Below, piece by piece: positions 27,895 through 36,715 of a stretch of DNA of 64,000 bases. Below the pieces are notes generated by a model. That model saw nothing but the letters and a program-made list of their open reading frames with translations, did no database searches and was not told the origin of the DNA. The stretch is taken from positions 62,001 through 126,000 of the forward strand of contig JACPIT010000011.1 in assembly GCA_016187945.1 (NCBI GenBank). The letters are read 5' to 3'. How positions within the stretch are numbered: the stretch's first letter is position 1; every line of letters starts with the position of its first letter. This DNA is from Opitutia bacterium (GTDB taxonomy: Bacteria; Verrucomicrobiota; Verrucomicrobiia; Opitutales; Opitutaceae). Position numbers and translations under genes: made by a program.

Positions 27895-28758
27895 TCAGTG
27901 CGGAAACAGGAGACGCGCGGCGTAGGGCGCCATGCCTTTGTTGTTGTGCGCGACGTTCGGGACGACGGAGAGCATCCACTGAAACGGCGCGCCCAGTGCG
28001 GCGGCGGCGGCTTTGGCGTGATGGAAAAAATACTGGCCGCGCGCGAAACGGCAGAGCCCCTGCGCGTCGGCCTCGGGCGAGTGGCGCAGCGCGGGATGTT
28101 TCGCGTCGGTGTCGGCGTCGCCGAGCAGCACATCGAACGGAAACGCGAAGGCGCGGCGCAGCGCGACAGCATCGACCGGGGTGCCCTTGACGCCGTAGGG
28201 GAACGCGCGGTCGAGCTCCGGCAGCATATACCAGCCGGCGTTGGCCGCGACGGCGCGCGACACGCGGGCGTCCGGCACGAAGTAGAGGAAACGCTGCACG
28301 AACTGCGCGCCCGCCGAGTGACCGTAGAGGAAATAGTCGGCGCGCGTGCTGCCGAGCTTCGCGCGCACGGCGTCGAATGCCGGCTCGATCATGCTGAACG
28401 ACCATGCGTCGCGCGGGAGCGGTTTGCCCGTCGCGTCGAAGAGATTGCCGGAGTTGAACGCTTCTTCGCCGGGAAATTCCTTTTTCGTGAACTCGGGGAC
28501 GACGAGCAGGAACTTTTTCGCGTCGGCGAGTGCGATCCAGTCGTTGAGGTAGTCCTCGGCATTGCGACCCACGCCATGGATGACGAACAGCACCGGTGCA
28601 TCCGCCCCGAGCGCGTCGGGGCGGTAGTGCCAGACCGGCAGTTCGTGTCCGCCGTGCCCGATCGTGAAATGCCCGCGCTCGCCCGCGCGCGCGAACAGCG
28701 CGGCGGCGAGTGCGCCGCACAGGAACAGGAAGCGAACGAGAGCAGTCAAGCGAGGCAT
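27895..28758 (-). CDS. Secreted alpha/beta hydrolase
   Basis: A 287-residue protein with a signal peptide (LVRFLFLCGALAAALFARAG). The fold is that of PHB-depolymerase or feruloyl-esterase-like hydrolases: APVLFVIHGVGRNAEDYLNDW contains the oxyanion HG, and the nucleophile elbow YGHSAG places Ser148. GDADTDAKHPALRHS is a plausible Asp loop, and VPNVAHNNKGM carries the His. It should cleave an ester or related bond in the periplasm or outside the cell. The downstream TonB receptor gene (gap 28 bp) suggests that the product is imported. The substrate is not evident. Confidence 0.82.
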   Translation of the reverse strand: MPRLTALVRFLFLCGALAAALFARAGERGHFTIGHGGHELPVWHYRPDALGADAPVLFVIHGVGRNAEDYLNDWIALADAKKFLLVVPEFTKKEFPGEEAFNSGNLFDATGKPLPRDAWSFSMIEPAFDAVRAKLGSTRADYFLYGHSAGAQFVQRFLYFVPDARVSRAVAANAGWYMLPELDRAFPYGVKGTPVDAVALRRAFAFPFDVLLGDADTDAKHPALRHSPEADAQGLCRFARGQYFFHHAKAAAAALGAPFQWMLSVVPNVAHNNKGMAPYAARLLFPH

Positions 28759-28950
28759 CGGAACGGGAAATTGGGAAGCCAGCGGTGCGGACCGGTGTGG
28801 CGCAACGCGGGACTACGTCAGGGGTGGTCATAAATTACCGGGAAACTCCGCGCGCCACCAGCCGGGCCGTTGCGCCGCGGCGTGGCGTAGTTCTACGCCA
28901 TGCGCGGCATGCTTGCAGTCTGCTATCAGTTGGGTGTGCTCACCTCCGAG

Positions 28951-29610
28951 ATGCCGTCCACCGCCGCGCCCGTCGCCCTGCACTTCGTCCTCGTGGACGA
29001 CACGGCGACGTTCCGCGGGCTGCTCAAAGCCTCGCTGCAACAGCGCTTTCAACCGCGCGTGTTTCAGGATTTCGCCCAAGGCGCCGACGCGCTCGCGGCG
29101 TGCCTCGCCAATCCGCCGGACTTGCTCATCGCCGATCTCTACCTGCGCGATCTCGACGGCCGCGACATCGTGCGGCGCCTGCGCGAACGCGGACTCGCGA
29201 CGCGCGTCGTGATCCTCACGGCCCATCCCGAGGCGCAACTGCCCGCAGAACTCGTCTCGCTCGGCGTCGCCGGCTTCGTCGACAAGAACTCGCCGTTCGA
29301 ACAGATCGACCGCGCCGTCCAGTGCGTGCTCGAAGGCGGCATGTTTTTCTCCGCGACGGTGCCGCCGCCGGTTCCGTCGTCGCTCGCGAGTCTGCCGGAA
29401 TTGCCGCGCCTCGGCGCCGAGGCGCTGTCGGAGCGCGAACGCGAGGTCGTCCGCCTCGTCGCGCGCGGCCGGGTCTCGAAGGAGATCGGCGCGCAACTCG
29501 ACCTGAGCACGCGCACGGTGGAGAAACATCGCGCGCGCATCCTCGCGAAACTCGGCCTGCACGACGTGCCGACGCTCGTGCGCTGGTGTTTGCGGAACGG
29601 ACTGGGGTGA
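28951..29610 (+). CDS. NarL/FixJ-type response regulator
   Basis: A 219-residue protein: receiver domain 10-130 (HFVLVDDTATFRGLL; phosphoacceptor Asp62 in LLIADLYLRDLDG; TAHPE; switch lysine in GFVDKNSPFEQ). A linker follows, then a LuxR-type helix-turn-helix (LSEREREVVRLVARGRVSKE, then IGAQLDLSTRTVEKHRARIL). An earlier in-frame ATG at 28900 would add 17 residues that do not belong to the receiver fold, so 28951 is chosen. It is divergent from the hydrolase/TonB receptor pair and convergent with a TPR histidine kinase gene 340 bp away. That kinase is the natural partner candidate. Confidence 0.85.
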   Translation: MPSTAAPVALHFVLVDDTATFRGLLKASLQQRFQPRVFQDFAQGADALAACLANPPDLLIADLYLRDLDGRDIVRRLRERGLATRVVILTAHPEAQLPAELVSLGVAGFVDKNSPFEQIDRAVQCVLEGGMFFSATVPPPVPSSLASLPELPRLGAEALSEREREVVRLVARGRVSKEIGAQLDLSTRTVEKHRARILAKLGLHDVPTLVRWCLRNGLG

Positions 29611-29952
29611 GTTGGACGGCAGCGCCGGCGTCCCGCCTGCCGCAACGTTCGTGGCAGGCGAGACGCCTGCGCTACTTTGCACGCGCCGCACTTTTGTATG
29701 TCATCGCGCGCTCCACGAGGCCGAGCGCCGCACGAACACACCCCGCCCGAGAGGGGAATCACGCCGCCAACGATCCGCTTTCGAGCCGGATGGATGCAGT
29801 CGAAATGCGCGCAGCGTCGTAGCAGCCGAGGTAACGAGGCTGTGCCGCGACGTTCACCTCAATCTCAGCCTCCTCACGTCGGCGGCTACGGCCGACCGCA
29901 ACGTTCCTGCTGGAGAGGAGTGACGCGCAGCGCCGGGTGTGTCGTCGCGGAA
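29611..29952. repeat. Spacer between response regulator and kinase genes with two REPIN-like pairs
   Basis: Pair one (29613-29675) runs from gacggcagcgccggcgtccc to the mirrored ggcaggcgagacgcctgcgc followed by TAC. Pair two (29819-29896) begins GTAGCAGCCGAGGTAACGAG and ends cacgtcggcggctacg. No ORF is convincing here. The gap sits between convergent genes and may also terminate transcription from both sides. Confidence 0.5.
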
Positions 29953-29964
29953 CGAGCATGCGCG

Positions 29965-31953
29965 CTACTTCACGGCGAGCGCGACCGGCAGCAGCACGCG
30001 GAAGACGGCGCCGCGGCCGGGCTGCGATTGCACTTCCAGCCGGCCGCCTTGAAGCGTGAGCAACTCGCGCGCGATGAAGAGGCCGAGGCCGGTCGAGTCC
30101 TCGCCTTCCCCGGTCGGTCGCGCGGAGAGCTTTTGGTAAGGCGCAAAAATTTTCGCGAAATCCGCCGGACCGAGCCCCGGGCCGCTGTCGCGCACTTCGG
30201 CGAACGCCCAGCCGGCCGCCTCGCCGAGCGCGACGGTAACGATCCCGCCGGGCGGGGAAAATTTCACGGCGTTGCCGACGAGGTTGTCGAAGACCTGCCG
30301 CAGCCGCTCCGGGTCGGCGAGCACGCGGGGCACGGCGGCGGACGCGGGGAGCAATTCGAGCCGCTGCTCCTTCTGCGCCGCCATGGGTTGCAGACTCTCG
30401 ACGGCGCTGCGCGCGAGTTCGGCGAGGTCGACCTCGCTCGTGTGCAGTTGCAGATTGCCCTCCTCCATCGCGGAAGCGTCGAGGAAGTCGCGCACGAGCG
30501 TGCGCATGCGCGCGGTGTCGGCCTGGATGTTGGCCGCGAGCCGGCGAACGTTCGCTTCGTCACTCGGCGCGCGGGCGATCAGGCCGGCGGTGGCGTTGAG
30601 CGCGGTGAGCGGGACTTTGAGATCGTGCGACGCCATCTGGAGCAGGCGCGATTTCAACGCCTCCGCCGCCTCGGCCTGCGCGCGGGCGCGCTCGGTGGCG
30701 GCGCGCATTTTCCGCTCGGCGCGGAGGCGCACGAGCTGCACGACGATCACGGCGCCGAGCAGCGTCATGCCGCCGACAAGGCCGGCGGCGAGCGCGAGGT
30801 TTTGCGAGCGCCGCTGCTCGAGTTCGGCGGCTTTCACGTCCTGGTCGCGCCGGAGCAGGCGGATTTGGAGATCGCGCTGCTCCTCGCGGTAGCGCGCGCG
30901 GAGCTCGTCCATGCGGCGGCGATCTTCCTCGCGCTGAAGCTGCTCGGTGGCGGCGGCGAGTTTGCGGTGGCTGTCGAGCGCAGCGGCAAGTTCGCCGCGG
31001 GCTTCGTGGGTGAGCGCGAGCTCGCGGTGGATTTCCGCGAGCACTTCGGCACTCTCGAGCGTGCCGGCGACTTGGAGCGCCGTGAGCAAGTGCGCGAGCG
31101 CGTCGTCGAGCCGACCGGCGTGGCGCAGCACCATGCCGAGGCGGCGGTGCGTGTTGGCGATGTAGCGGCGGTATTTCAGCGCGTCGAAGGTCGCGAGCGC
31201 GCGATTGAGGTAGCTGAGCGCTTTGTCGGTGTCGCCCTGCGCGTCGGCGGCGAGGCCGAGATTCGTGAGCGACTCGGCGATGGCGCGACGGTTGCCGTAG
31301 CCTTCGCGCAAATGCAGCGCCTCCTCGTGAATCGCGATTGCGCGCGGGTAATCGCGGCGGCCGAGGTAGTAATTGCCGAGGCTGTTGAGCAGGCTGGCGC
31401 GCATGCGCTCGTCCTTCGCTTGCGCGGCGTAATCGAGGCCGCGGTTGAAATGCTGCAACGCATCCTCGTCGCGGCCGTAGCGCTGGCAGGTGAGGCCCAG
31501 ACCGCCGTGGGTGCGCGCGAGCACGCCGGGATCGGCGAGCGATTCGGCCAGGTGCAATTCCTCGAGGTGACGCTCGAGCGAGCCGGGATAATCGCTGAGG
31601 TTCCAGTAGAGACGGCCGAGCAGGTAGAGAAAGTCGATTTGGAGGCGCGCGTCGCCGAGCGCGCGGGCGCGGGCGAGGCCGTCGCGCGCGCCGGCGATGC
31701 CGTCGGAATAGTCGCCGCGGCGACGCTGGAGGTTCACGACCGTCACGAGCGCGCGGAGGCGATCGGCTTCGCTGGCGGCTTGCGCGAGTGTTTGGCGGGC
31801 GGTTTCCCAGACTTCGTCGCCGTCGGGCGTCTCGGAATCGGTTGCGGTCGAGATCGGCGGACCGGCATCGCGCACGGTGCGCGGCGGCGGTTGCTCCGCT
31901 GCCAGCAGCGGCAGCGCGAAGACGAGCCAGAGCCAGCGTGAGGCGCGACGCAC
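29965..31953 (-). CDS. TPR-containing sensor histidine kinase
   Basis: A protein of about 662 residues. From a GTG at 31953 the N-terminus reads as a signal peptide (RRASRWLWLVFALPLLAA). Six or more TPR units follow (for example LLNSLGNYYLGRRDYPRAIA and ESLTNLGLAADAQGDTDKAL), a coiled coil, one membrane helix (LALAAGLVGGMTLLGAVIVV), then HisKA with LLQMASHDLKVPLTALNA carrying the phosphorylated His. The HATPase domain has N box DNLVGNAVKFSPPGG, G1 DSGPGLG and G2 GLGLFIAREL. TPRs would sit in the periplasm and sense a peptide or protein. An upstream GTG at 32046 extends into a hairpin repeat and is less likely. The response regulator at 28951-29610 is convergent and nearby. Confidence 0.85.
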   Translation of the reverse strand: MRRASRWLWLVFALPLLAAEQPPPRTVRDAGPPISTATDSETPDGDEVWETARQTLAQAASEADRLRALVTVVNLQRRRGDYSDGIAGARDGLARARALGDARLQIDFLYLLGRLYWNLSDYPGSLERHLEELHLAESLADPGVLARTHGGLGLTCQRYGRDEDALQHFNRGLDYAAQAKDERMRASLLNSLGNYYLGRRDYPRAIAIHEEALHLREGYGNRRAIAESLTNLGLAADAQGDTDKALSYLNRALATFDALKYRRYIANTHRRLGMVLRHAGRLDDALAHLLTALQVAGTLESAEVLAEIHRELALTHEARGELAAALDSHRKLAAATEQLQREEDRRRMDELRARYREEQRDLQIRLLRRDQDVKAAELEQRRSQNLALAAGLVGGMTLLGAVIVVQLVRLRAERKMRAATERARAQAEAAEALKSRLLQMASHDLKVPLTALNATAGLIARAPSDEANVRRLAANIQADTARMRTLVRDFLDASAMEEGNLQLHTSEVDLAELARSAVESLQPMAAQKEQRLELLPASAAVPRVLADPERLRQVFDNLVGNAVKFSPPGGIVTVALGEAAGWAFAEVRDSGPGLGPADFAKIFAPYQKLSARPTGEGEDSTGLGLFIARELLTLQGGRLEVQSQPGRGAVFRVLLPVALAVK

Positions 31954-32014
31954 GCGCGGAGGTCGCCAGAAGGCACGCGAGCTTTCAACGCCAATCCCCG
32001 GCCTCGGAAAACAT

Positions 32015-32281
32015 GAAGGGGCCACCTCTACAGGCGGCCCCTTCACGACCTAACACCAAGCAAACCGTAAGAACTATCGACACGAAAGACGCAGGGCGGA
32101 CGAAAACGTTGAATCTTTTCCGAAGAATTTTTCGGCCCCTCGATTTTCACCCTGAAAGTCGCGCCGGCCACCAAGCCAGCATGCCCCGCGCGGGCCGGCG
32201 GGAAGCCGCCCCCACAAACATGAAGGGCGCCCCTTTCGAGGCGCCCTGCATGACCTAACACCAAGCAAACCGTAAGAACTA
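32015..32281. repeat. Tandem hairpin plus 30-bp direct repeat (two copies)
   Basis: Each copy has a GC hairpin flanked by ATGAAGGG: first gaaggggcc/ggccccttc at 32015-32044, second agggcgcc/ggcgccct at 32224-32247. A 30-bp block follows, identical in both copies (32047-32076 and 32252-32281), starting gacctaacaccaag and ending cgtaagaacta. Weak similarity continues afterwards (cgaaaacgttgaatctttt against cgaaacgttgaaagttttt). The spacing is 205 bp. The stems differ while the flanks are conserved, which looks like compensatory change in an RNA structure. A 46-codon frame at 32288-32428 (MFRYERRTDVVQIDASRRET...) directly follows copy two but is otherwise unsupported. Confidence 0.65.
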
Positions 32282-32505
32282 CAAACAATGTTTCGTTATG
32301 AACGACGCACTGATGTCGTTCAGATAGACGCGAGCCGGCGCGAAACGTTGAAAGTTTTTCGGGAAATTTTGGCGGCGGCTTTTGTGAGTAACTTCTTCGA
32401 AATTCGGCTGGTGTTTCGCGTTGGCTAATCGTGAGTTGTGCGCCGGTTCGGTTCCGGTTTCAGGGCGCGGCAACGCGCCCCGCCTTGTCATAATCTCACG
32501 AAACC

Positions 32506-33258
32506 ATGAACCCTCGCCCCCACCTGTTCGGCGTCCTCGCCGGGCTGTTTCTCGCAGCCGGCCTCGCCGTGTCGGCCGCCATCGTCGCTTCGACGCTCAC
32601 GCGCCTGAACGACAGCTCCGCCATCAACGTCACCGGCTCCGCCCGCCGCAACGTCCGCTCCGATCTCATCATCTGGCGCGCAAATTTTTCTGCGGATGCC
32701 CCCACGCTGCTGGAAGCGCAGCGGCAGTTGCAGGCCGACTTGGCCAAAGTCTCCAGTTTTCTCCAACTCCACGGCATGACGAACGTCGCGCTCGCGCCCG
32801 TGCAAATCCGCGAGATCACCGCGAAACGCCGGGAGCGCAGCGACGACGATGACGCCGAGCCGCAAACCGTGCTCGTGCGCCTCGGCTATCGGCTCACGCA
32901 AGGCGTCGAGATCAGCTCGAGCGAAGTCGAACGCGTGCCGCGACTCGCGGCGGAGTCGGGCGTGTTGCTCGAGCAAGGCGTGGCGTTCGTATCCGAGGGC
33001 TTCCAGTTCATCTACACGAAAGCCGGCGAGGCGAAGGTCGAGATGATGGCCGAGGCCACGAAGGACGCCCGCGCCCGCGCCGAGCAGATCGCCGCGCAGG
33101 GCAACCGCCGCGTCGATGGCCTGCGCAACGCGAAGGTCGGCGTCGTTCAGATCAACCCGCTGCACTCGAGCGCGACGAGCTGGGACGGCAACAACGACAC
33201 CACCTCACTCGACAAAACGATCATCGCCACGGTGAGCGCGTCGTTCGCGATGAAGTGA
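32506..33258 (+). CDS. SIMPL domain (DUF541) protein
   Basis: A 250-residue protein with an N-terminal signal anchor (LFGVLAGLFLAAGLAVSAAIV). The SIMPL fold follows: INVTGSARRNVRSDLIIWRA at the start, LLEAQRQLQADLAKVSSFLQ, the central region SEGFQFIYTKAGEAKVEMMA, and EATKDARARAEQIAAQGNRR. The family is periplasmic or surface-exposed, and some members form oligomeric channels or assist envelope processes; for most, including this one, the role is unknown. It is transcribed alone between a repeat-rich leader and a GTAG repeat pair. Confidence 0.88.
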   Translation: MNPRPHLFGVLAGLFLAAGLAVSAAIVASTLTRLNDSSAINVTGSARRNVRSDLIIWRANFSADAPTLLEAQRQLQADLAKVSSFLQLHGMTNVALAPVQIREITAKRRERSDDDDAEPQTVLVRLGYRLTQGVEISSSEVERVPRLAAESGVLLEQGVAFVSEGFQFIYTKAGEAKVEMMAEATKDARARAEQIAAQGNRRVDGLRNAKVGVVQINPLHSSATSWDGNNDTTSLDKTIIATVSASFAMK

Positions 33259-33259
33259 A

Positions 33260-33486
33260 GTAGGGCCGGTCTGCGACCGGCCAAAAAGTCCGCACGCCAA
33301 ATCATCATCGAACCACTTCCGACCGGTGAGCGCCGCTGTCCCCAGCGGCGCCTTCCACGCCTTCATCTGCGCGCATCCTTGTCGTCGCCGAGACGGCGGC
33401 GACCACCTTGCCACCTTGCTGGGCTTGGCATCTAGCCGCCCAAACGTTTCGCGAGTTCCCCGGGGCCGGCTGAAGCCGGCCCTACC
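33260..33486. repeat. Widely spaced GTAG/CTAC hairpin pair
   Basis: GTAGG followed by gccggtc-tgc-gaccggc (33260-33282) lies at one end and ggccggc-tgaa-gccggcc plus CTAC (about 33463-33486) at the other. Together they fill the 228 bp between two convergent genes. Part of the middle, around 33328-33410, is not repeat-like, but no gene is evident. Confidence 0.6.
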
Positions 33487-34677
33487 TCACAGATGCACTT
33501 CCGCCGGCAGCACTTTGCCGGCGTTTTCCTTTTCCGGGACCGGCGTGCTCTTCAACGGATAGTGGAATTTCTTCCCTTCGAAATTGTGGAAGACCACTTC
33601 GTCGTCGGTGATTTTTTCCACGTAGTCGGGATTCACCGGCACCTTGCCGCCGCCGCCGGGCGCATCGATCACGTATTGCGGCACCGCGTAGCCCGTCGTG
33701 TGACCGCGCAGCGCCTGGATGATCTCGAGACCTTTGCGGACATCGACTTTGAAGTGCGCGCCGCCGGTGATGAGATCCATCTGGTAAAGATAATACGGCC
33801 GCACGCGCATCCGCAGCAGGCGATGCACGAGCGCCTTCATGACTTCGACATCGTCGTTCACCCCGCGGAGCAGCACGCTCTGGTTGCCGAGCGGCACGCC
33901 GGCAAACGACAGGCGCTCGCACGCATCCTTCAATTCCTGCGTCGCTTCGCGCGGGTGATTCACGTGGATGCTCATCCAGATCGGGCCGTGCTTTTTGAAG
34001 ACTTCGCACAGCTCCGGCGTGATGCGTTGCGGCAGGAACACCGGGATGCGCGAGCCGATGCGGATGAACTCCACGTGCTTGATCGCGCGCAGGCGGCCGA
34101 GCAGATGATCGAGTTTCTTGTCCGAGAGCAGCAGCGGATCGCCGCCCGAGAGGAGCACGTCGCGGATTTCCGGGTGCGCCTCGATGTAGCGGAGGCCTTG
34201 CTCGTATTCCGGATGGAAGTTGTAGTCCTGCGCGTTCGAAACGAGGCGGCTGCGCGTGCAATACCGGCAGTAGCTCGCGCAACGATCCGTCACGAGAAAC
34301 AGCACGCGGTCCGGATAACGGTGCACGAGACCGGGCACGGGCGAGTGCTCGTCCTCGCCGAGCGAGTCGAGCATTTCCTCGTTCGACACGATACTCTCGT
34401 CGATGCGCGGGATGACCTGCTTGCGGATCGGGCAATTCGGGTCGTCGCGATCGATCAGGTTGAAAAAGTAAGGCGTGATCGCCAGTGCGAGCTTGTGGCT
34501 GGCGAAGAGGACGCCGGCCTTCTCCTCGGGCGTGAGCGTCATCAGCCGCTCGAGCTGCTCGACCGTGGTGATGCGGTTCTTGAGCTGCCACGTCCAGTCG
34601 CGCCAATCGGCTTCCGGGATGTGCTGCCACAGTCCTTGGCCCTCGAACCAGGCGGCGCGATCTTCTGAGTAAGGCAT
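33487..34677 (-). CDS. kamA: Lysine 2,3-aminomutase (KamA-type radical SAM enzyme)
   Basis: A 396-residue protein. The radical SAM cluster motif is CASYCRYC, with Cys133, Cys137 and Cys140. It is followed by TRSRLVS, DVLLSGGDPLLLSDKKLDHL and RIGSRIPVFLPQRITPEL, all typical of lysine 2,3-aminomutases. The C-terminal part has the PLP-region sequence YAVPQYVIDAPGGGGKVP. The enzyme interconverts L-lysine and L-beta-lysine using SAM, PLP and a 4Fe-4S cluster. EpmB, the EF-P-modifying relative, is shorter (about 340 residues) and lacks this C-terminal extension, so KamA is preferred. No partner genes for lysine fermentation or beta-lysine acetylation lie nearby. Confidence 0.9.
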   Translation of the reverse strand: MPYSEDRAAWFEGQGLWQHIPEADWRDWTWQLKNRITTVEQLERLMTLTPEEKAGVLFASHKLALAITPYFFNLIDRDDPNCPIRKQVIPRIDESIVSNEEMLDSLGEDEHSPVPGLVHRYPDRVLFLVTDRCASYCRYCTRSRLVSNAQDYNFHPEYEQGLRYIEAHPEIRDVLLSGGDPLLLSDKKLDHLLGRLRAIKHVEFIRIGSRIPVFLPQRITPELCEVFKKHGPIWMSIHVNHPREATQELKDACERLSFAGVPLGNQSVLLRGVNDDVEVMKALVHRLLRMRVRPYYLYQMDLITGGAHFKVDVRKGLEIIQALRGHTTGYAVPQYVIDAPGGGGKVPVNPDYVEKITDDEVVFHNFEGKKFHYPLKSTPVPEKENAGKVLPAEVHL

Positions 34678-35023
34678 GATGCTGCAAAACGGCTATCCGG
34701 TTAGTCAGAGCTGTCAAACGGCGGTTTCGTCACCAGAACCGCACAGTTCCTCCCGAAAATTCCCGGTGTAGGACTCCGCTCCAACCGTCCGCGCCCCGCC
34801 GCCGCGCCTCGCCGGCAAACAGATCAGCCGACATGGAACCGATGCAGCGGAATTCAGCGGAAGTTTGCCGACGTAGCGAAATTCGTCAGAATTTCGCCGC
34901 CGCGATGCGCGAAAGCCTCACGGCTTCCGCTACGCCACATAGCGTCGCGTCTTAACGCTTTCTTAGCGCCCGCGCCCCCGGACTTAACTACCCGCGCCGC
35001 CCGCGCCCCGGTATCGTCCCGGC
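34678..35023. repeat. Divergent spacer kamA/kdpA with a REPIN
   Basis: The 346-bp spacer must hold both promoters. The only clear structure is a GTAG/CTAC hairpin pair at 34873-34933, with arms cgaaattc-gtca-gaatttcg and cgaaagcc-tcac-ggcttccg. Downstream, taacgctttcttagcg (about 34952-34967) is a short imperfect inverted repeat close to the kdpA start and could be a KdpE site. This last point is a guess. Confidence 0.5.
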
Positions 35024-36709
35024 ATGACCGCTGCCGACGTCACCTACCTCGCGCTCTTCGTCGCCCTGCTCGTCCTCGCCACGCCGCTTCTCGGCACCTG
35101 GCTCGCGGCCACGCTGCGCGGCGAGCCGCCCACCTGGCTCCGCTGGCTCGCACCGCTCGAACGCGCGATTTACCGCGTCGGCGGCGTCGACGCGTCCGCC
35201 GAGATGACGTGGTCGCGTTACGCCGCCGCGCTCGTCGTGTTCAACCTCCTCGGCGGCGCCGTCCTGCTCGCGCTGCAACTCGCGCAAGCTCACCTGCCGC
35301 TCAACCCGCAAAACTTCGCCGGCGTCCCGCTCGGCGTCGCGGTGAACACCGCCGTCTCCTTCCTCACCAACACCAACTGGCAGGCCTACTCCGGCGAAGC
35401 GTCGCTCAGTTACCTCACGCAACTGGCCGGCCTCGGCGTGCAAAACTTCCTCAGCGCCGCCACCGGCCTCGCCGTCATGGCCGCGCTCGCTCGCGGCTTC
35501 AGCCGCAAATCCGCCGCCGGCCTCGGCAACTTCTGGGCCGACCTCGTGCGCTCCACGCTCTACGTGCTCCTGCCGCTCTCGCTCGTCTTCGCCGTCGTGC
35601 TCGTCTCGCAAGGCGTCGTGCAATCCTTCGCGCCCTACCCGACCGCCACGACGCTCGCCGGCGCCGCGCAAGTCATCCCGCTCGGCCCGGCTGCCTCGCA
35701 GATCGCGATCAAACAGCTCGGCACGAACGGCGGCGGCTTCTTCGGCGTAAACTCCGCGCACCCCTTCGAGAACCCGACGCCGCTCGCCAATTTCCTCCAA
35801 ACGCTCGCGCTCCTCCTCCTGCCCGCCGCCTGCGTCTACGCTTACGGCGTGCTCGTCGGCGCGAAGCGACACGCGCGGGTGCTGTTCGCCGTGATGCTCA
35901 TCTTCTTCCTCGGCGCGCTCGGCCTCTCGCTCTGGAGCGAATACGCCGCGCCCGGCTCGGCCGCGCTCGCGCAGGAGGGCAAGGAAGTGCGCTTCGGCGT
36001 CACGCCCTCGATCCTCTGGGCCAACGCCACCACCGTCGCGTCGAACGGCTCCGTCAACGCCATGCACTCCTCGCTCTCGCCGCTCGCCGGCGGACTCGCG
36101 CTGTTCAACATTCTCCTCGGCGAAATCATCTTCGGCGGCATCGGCTCCGGCCTCTACGGCATGGTGATGATCGCGCTGCTCGCCGTGTTTCTCGCCGGCT
36201 TGATGGTCGGCCGCACGCCCGAATACCTCGGCAAAAAAATCGAGGCCTTCGAAGTCCGCATGGCCGTGCTCGCGATCTTGCTGCCGTGCGCCGGCGTGTT
36301 GCTCGGCTGCGCGGCGTCATTCGCCACCGAGGCCGGTCGCGCCGCCGTCGGCAACGCCGGCCCGCACGCGCTCACCGAAATCCTCTACGCGTGGGGCTCG
36401 ATGGCCAACAACAACGGCTCCGCCTTCGGCAGCCTCGACGCCACGGGCGATCTCTACACCTGGGGCGGCGCGCTCGCGATGCTGCTCGGCCGCTTCGGCG
36501 TGATCGTCCCCGTGCTCGCCGCCGCCGGCCGCTTCGCCGCGAAGAAAACCGTTCCGCCCTCGAGCGGCACCTTCCCGACCGACGGCCCGCTCTTCGCCGT
36601 GCTGCTCAGCGCCGTGATCGTGCTCGTCGCCGCACTCACCTACTTCCCCGCCCTCACGCTCGGCCCCGTCCTCGAACACCTCCTCCTCGCCGCCGGCCGC
36701 ACGTTCTGA
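35024..36709 (+). CDS. kdpA: Potassium-transporting ATPase subunit A (ion channel subunit)
   Basis: A 561-residue membrane protein, normal in size. The selectivity-filter segments of the four MPM repeats are visible: SFLTNTNWQAYSGE, KQLGTNGGGFFGVNSAHP, GSVNAMHSSLSPLAGG and AWGSMANNNGSAFGSL. KdpA binds and conducts K+ in the high-affinity KdpFABC pump. No kdpF-like small ORF is recognised directly upstream. It is the first gene of kdpABCDE. The gap to kdpB is 81 bp and contains a strong hairpin. Confidence 0.96.
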   Translation: MTAADVTYLALFVALLVLATPLLGTWLAATLRGEPPTWLRWLAPLERAIYRVGGVDASAEMTWSRYAAALVVFNLLGGAVLLALQLAQAHLPLNPQNFAGVPLGVAVNTAVSFLTNTNWQAYSGEASLSYLTQLAGLGVQNFLSAATGLAVMAALARGFSRKSAAGLGNFWADLVRSTLYVLLPLSLVFAVVLVSQGVVQSFAPYPTATTLAGAAQVIPLGPAASQIAIKQLGTNGGGFFGVNSAHPFENPTPLANFLQTLALLLLPAACVYAYGVLVGAKRHARVLFAVMLIFFLGALGLSLWSEYAAPGSAALAQEGKEVRFGVTPSILWANATTVASNGSVNAMHSSLSPLAGGLALFNILLGEIIFGGIGSGLYGMVMIALLAVFLAGLMVGRTPEYLGKKIEAFEVRMAVLAILLPCAGVLLGCAASFATEAGRAAVGNAGPHALTEILYAWGSMANNNGSAFGSLDATGDLYTWGGALAMLLGRFGVIVPVLAAAGRFAAKKTVPPSSGTFPTDGPLFAVLLSAVIVLVAALTYFPALTLGPVLEHLLLAAGRTF

Positions 36710-36715
36710 CGCCCG

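Noticed and set aside
25173-28190. 1005-codon plus-strand frame opposite the TonB receptor
   Set aside because: Antisense shadow of the receptor gene, V/G/R/A-rich without motifs; the receptor has signal peptide, plug and barrel.
32288-32428. 46-codon frame after the second 30-bp repeat
   Set aside because: No ribosome binding site stands out, and no family or parallel frame follows the first repeat copy; kept only as a note in the repeat entry.
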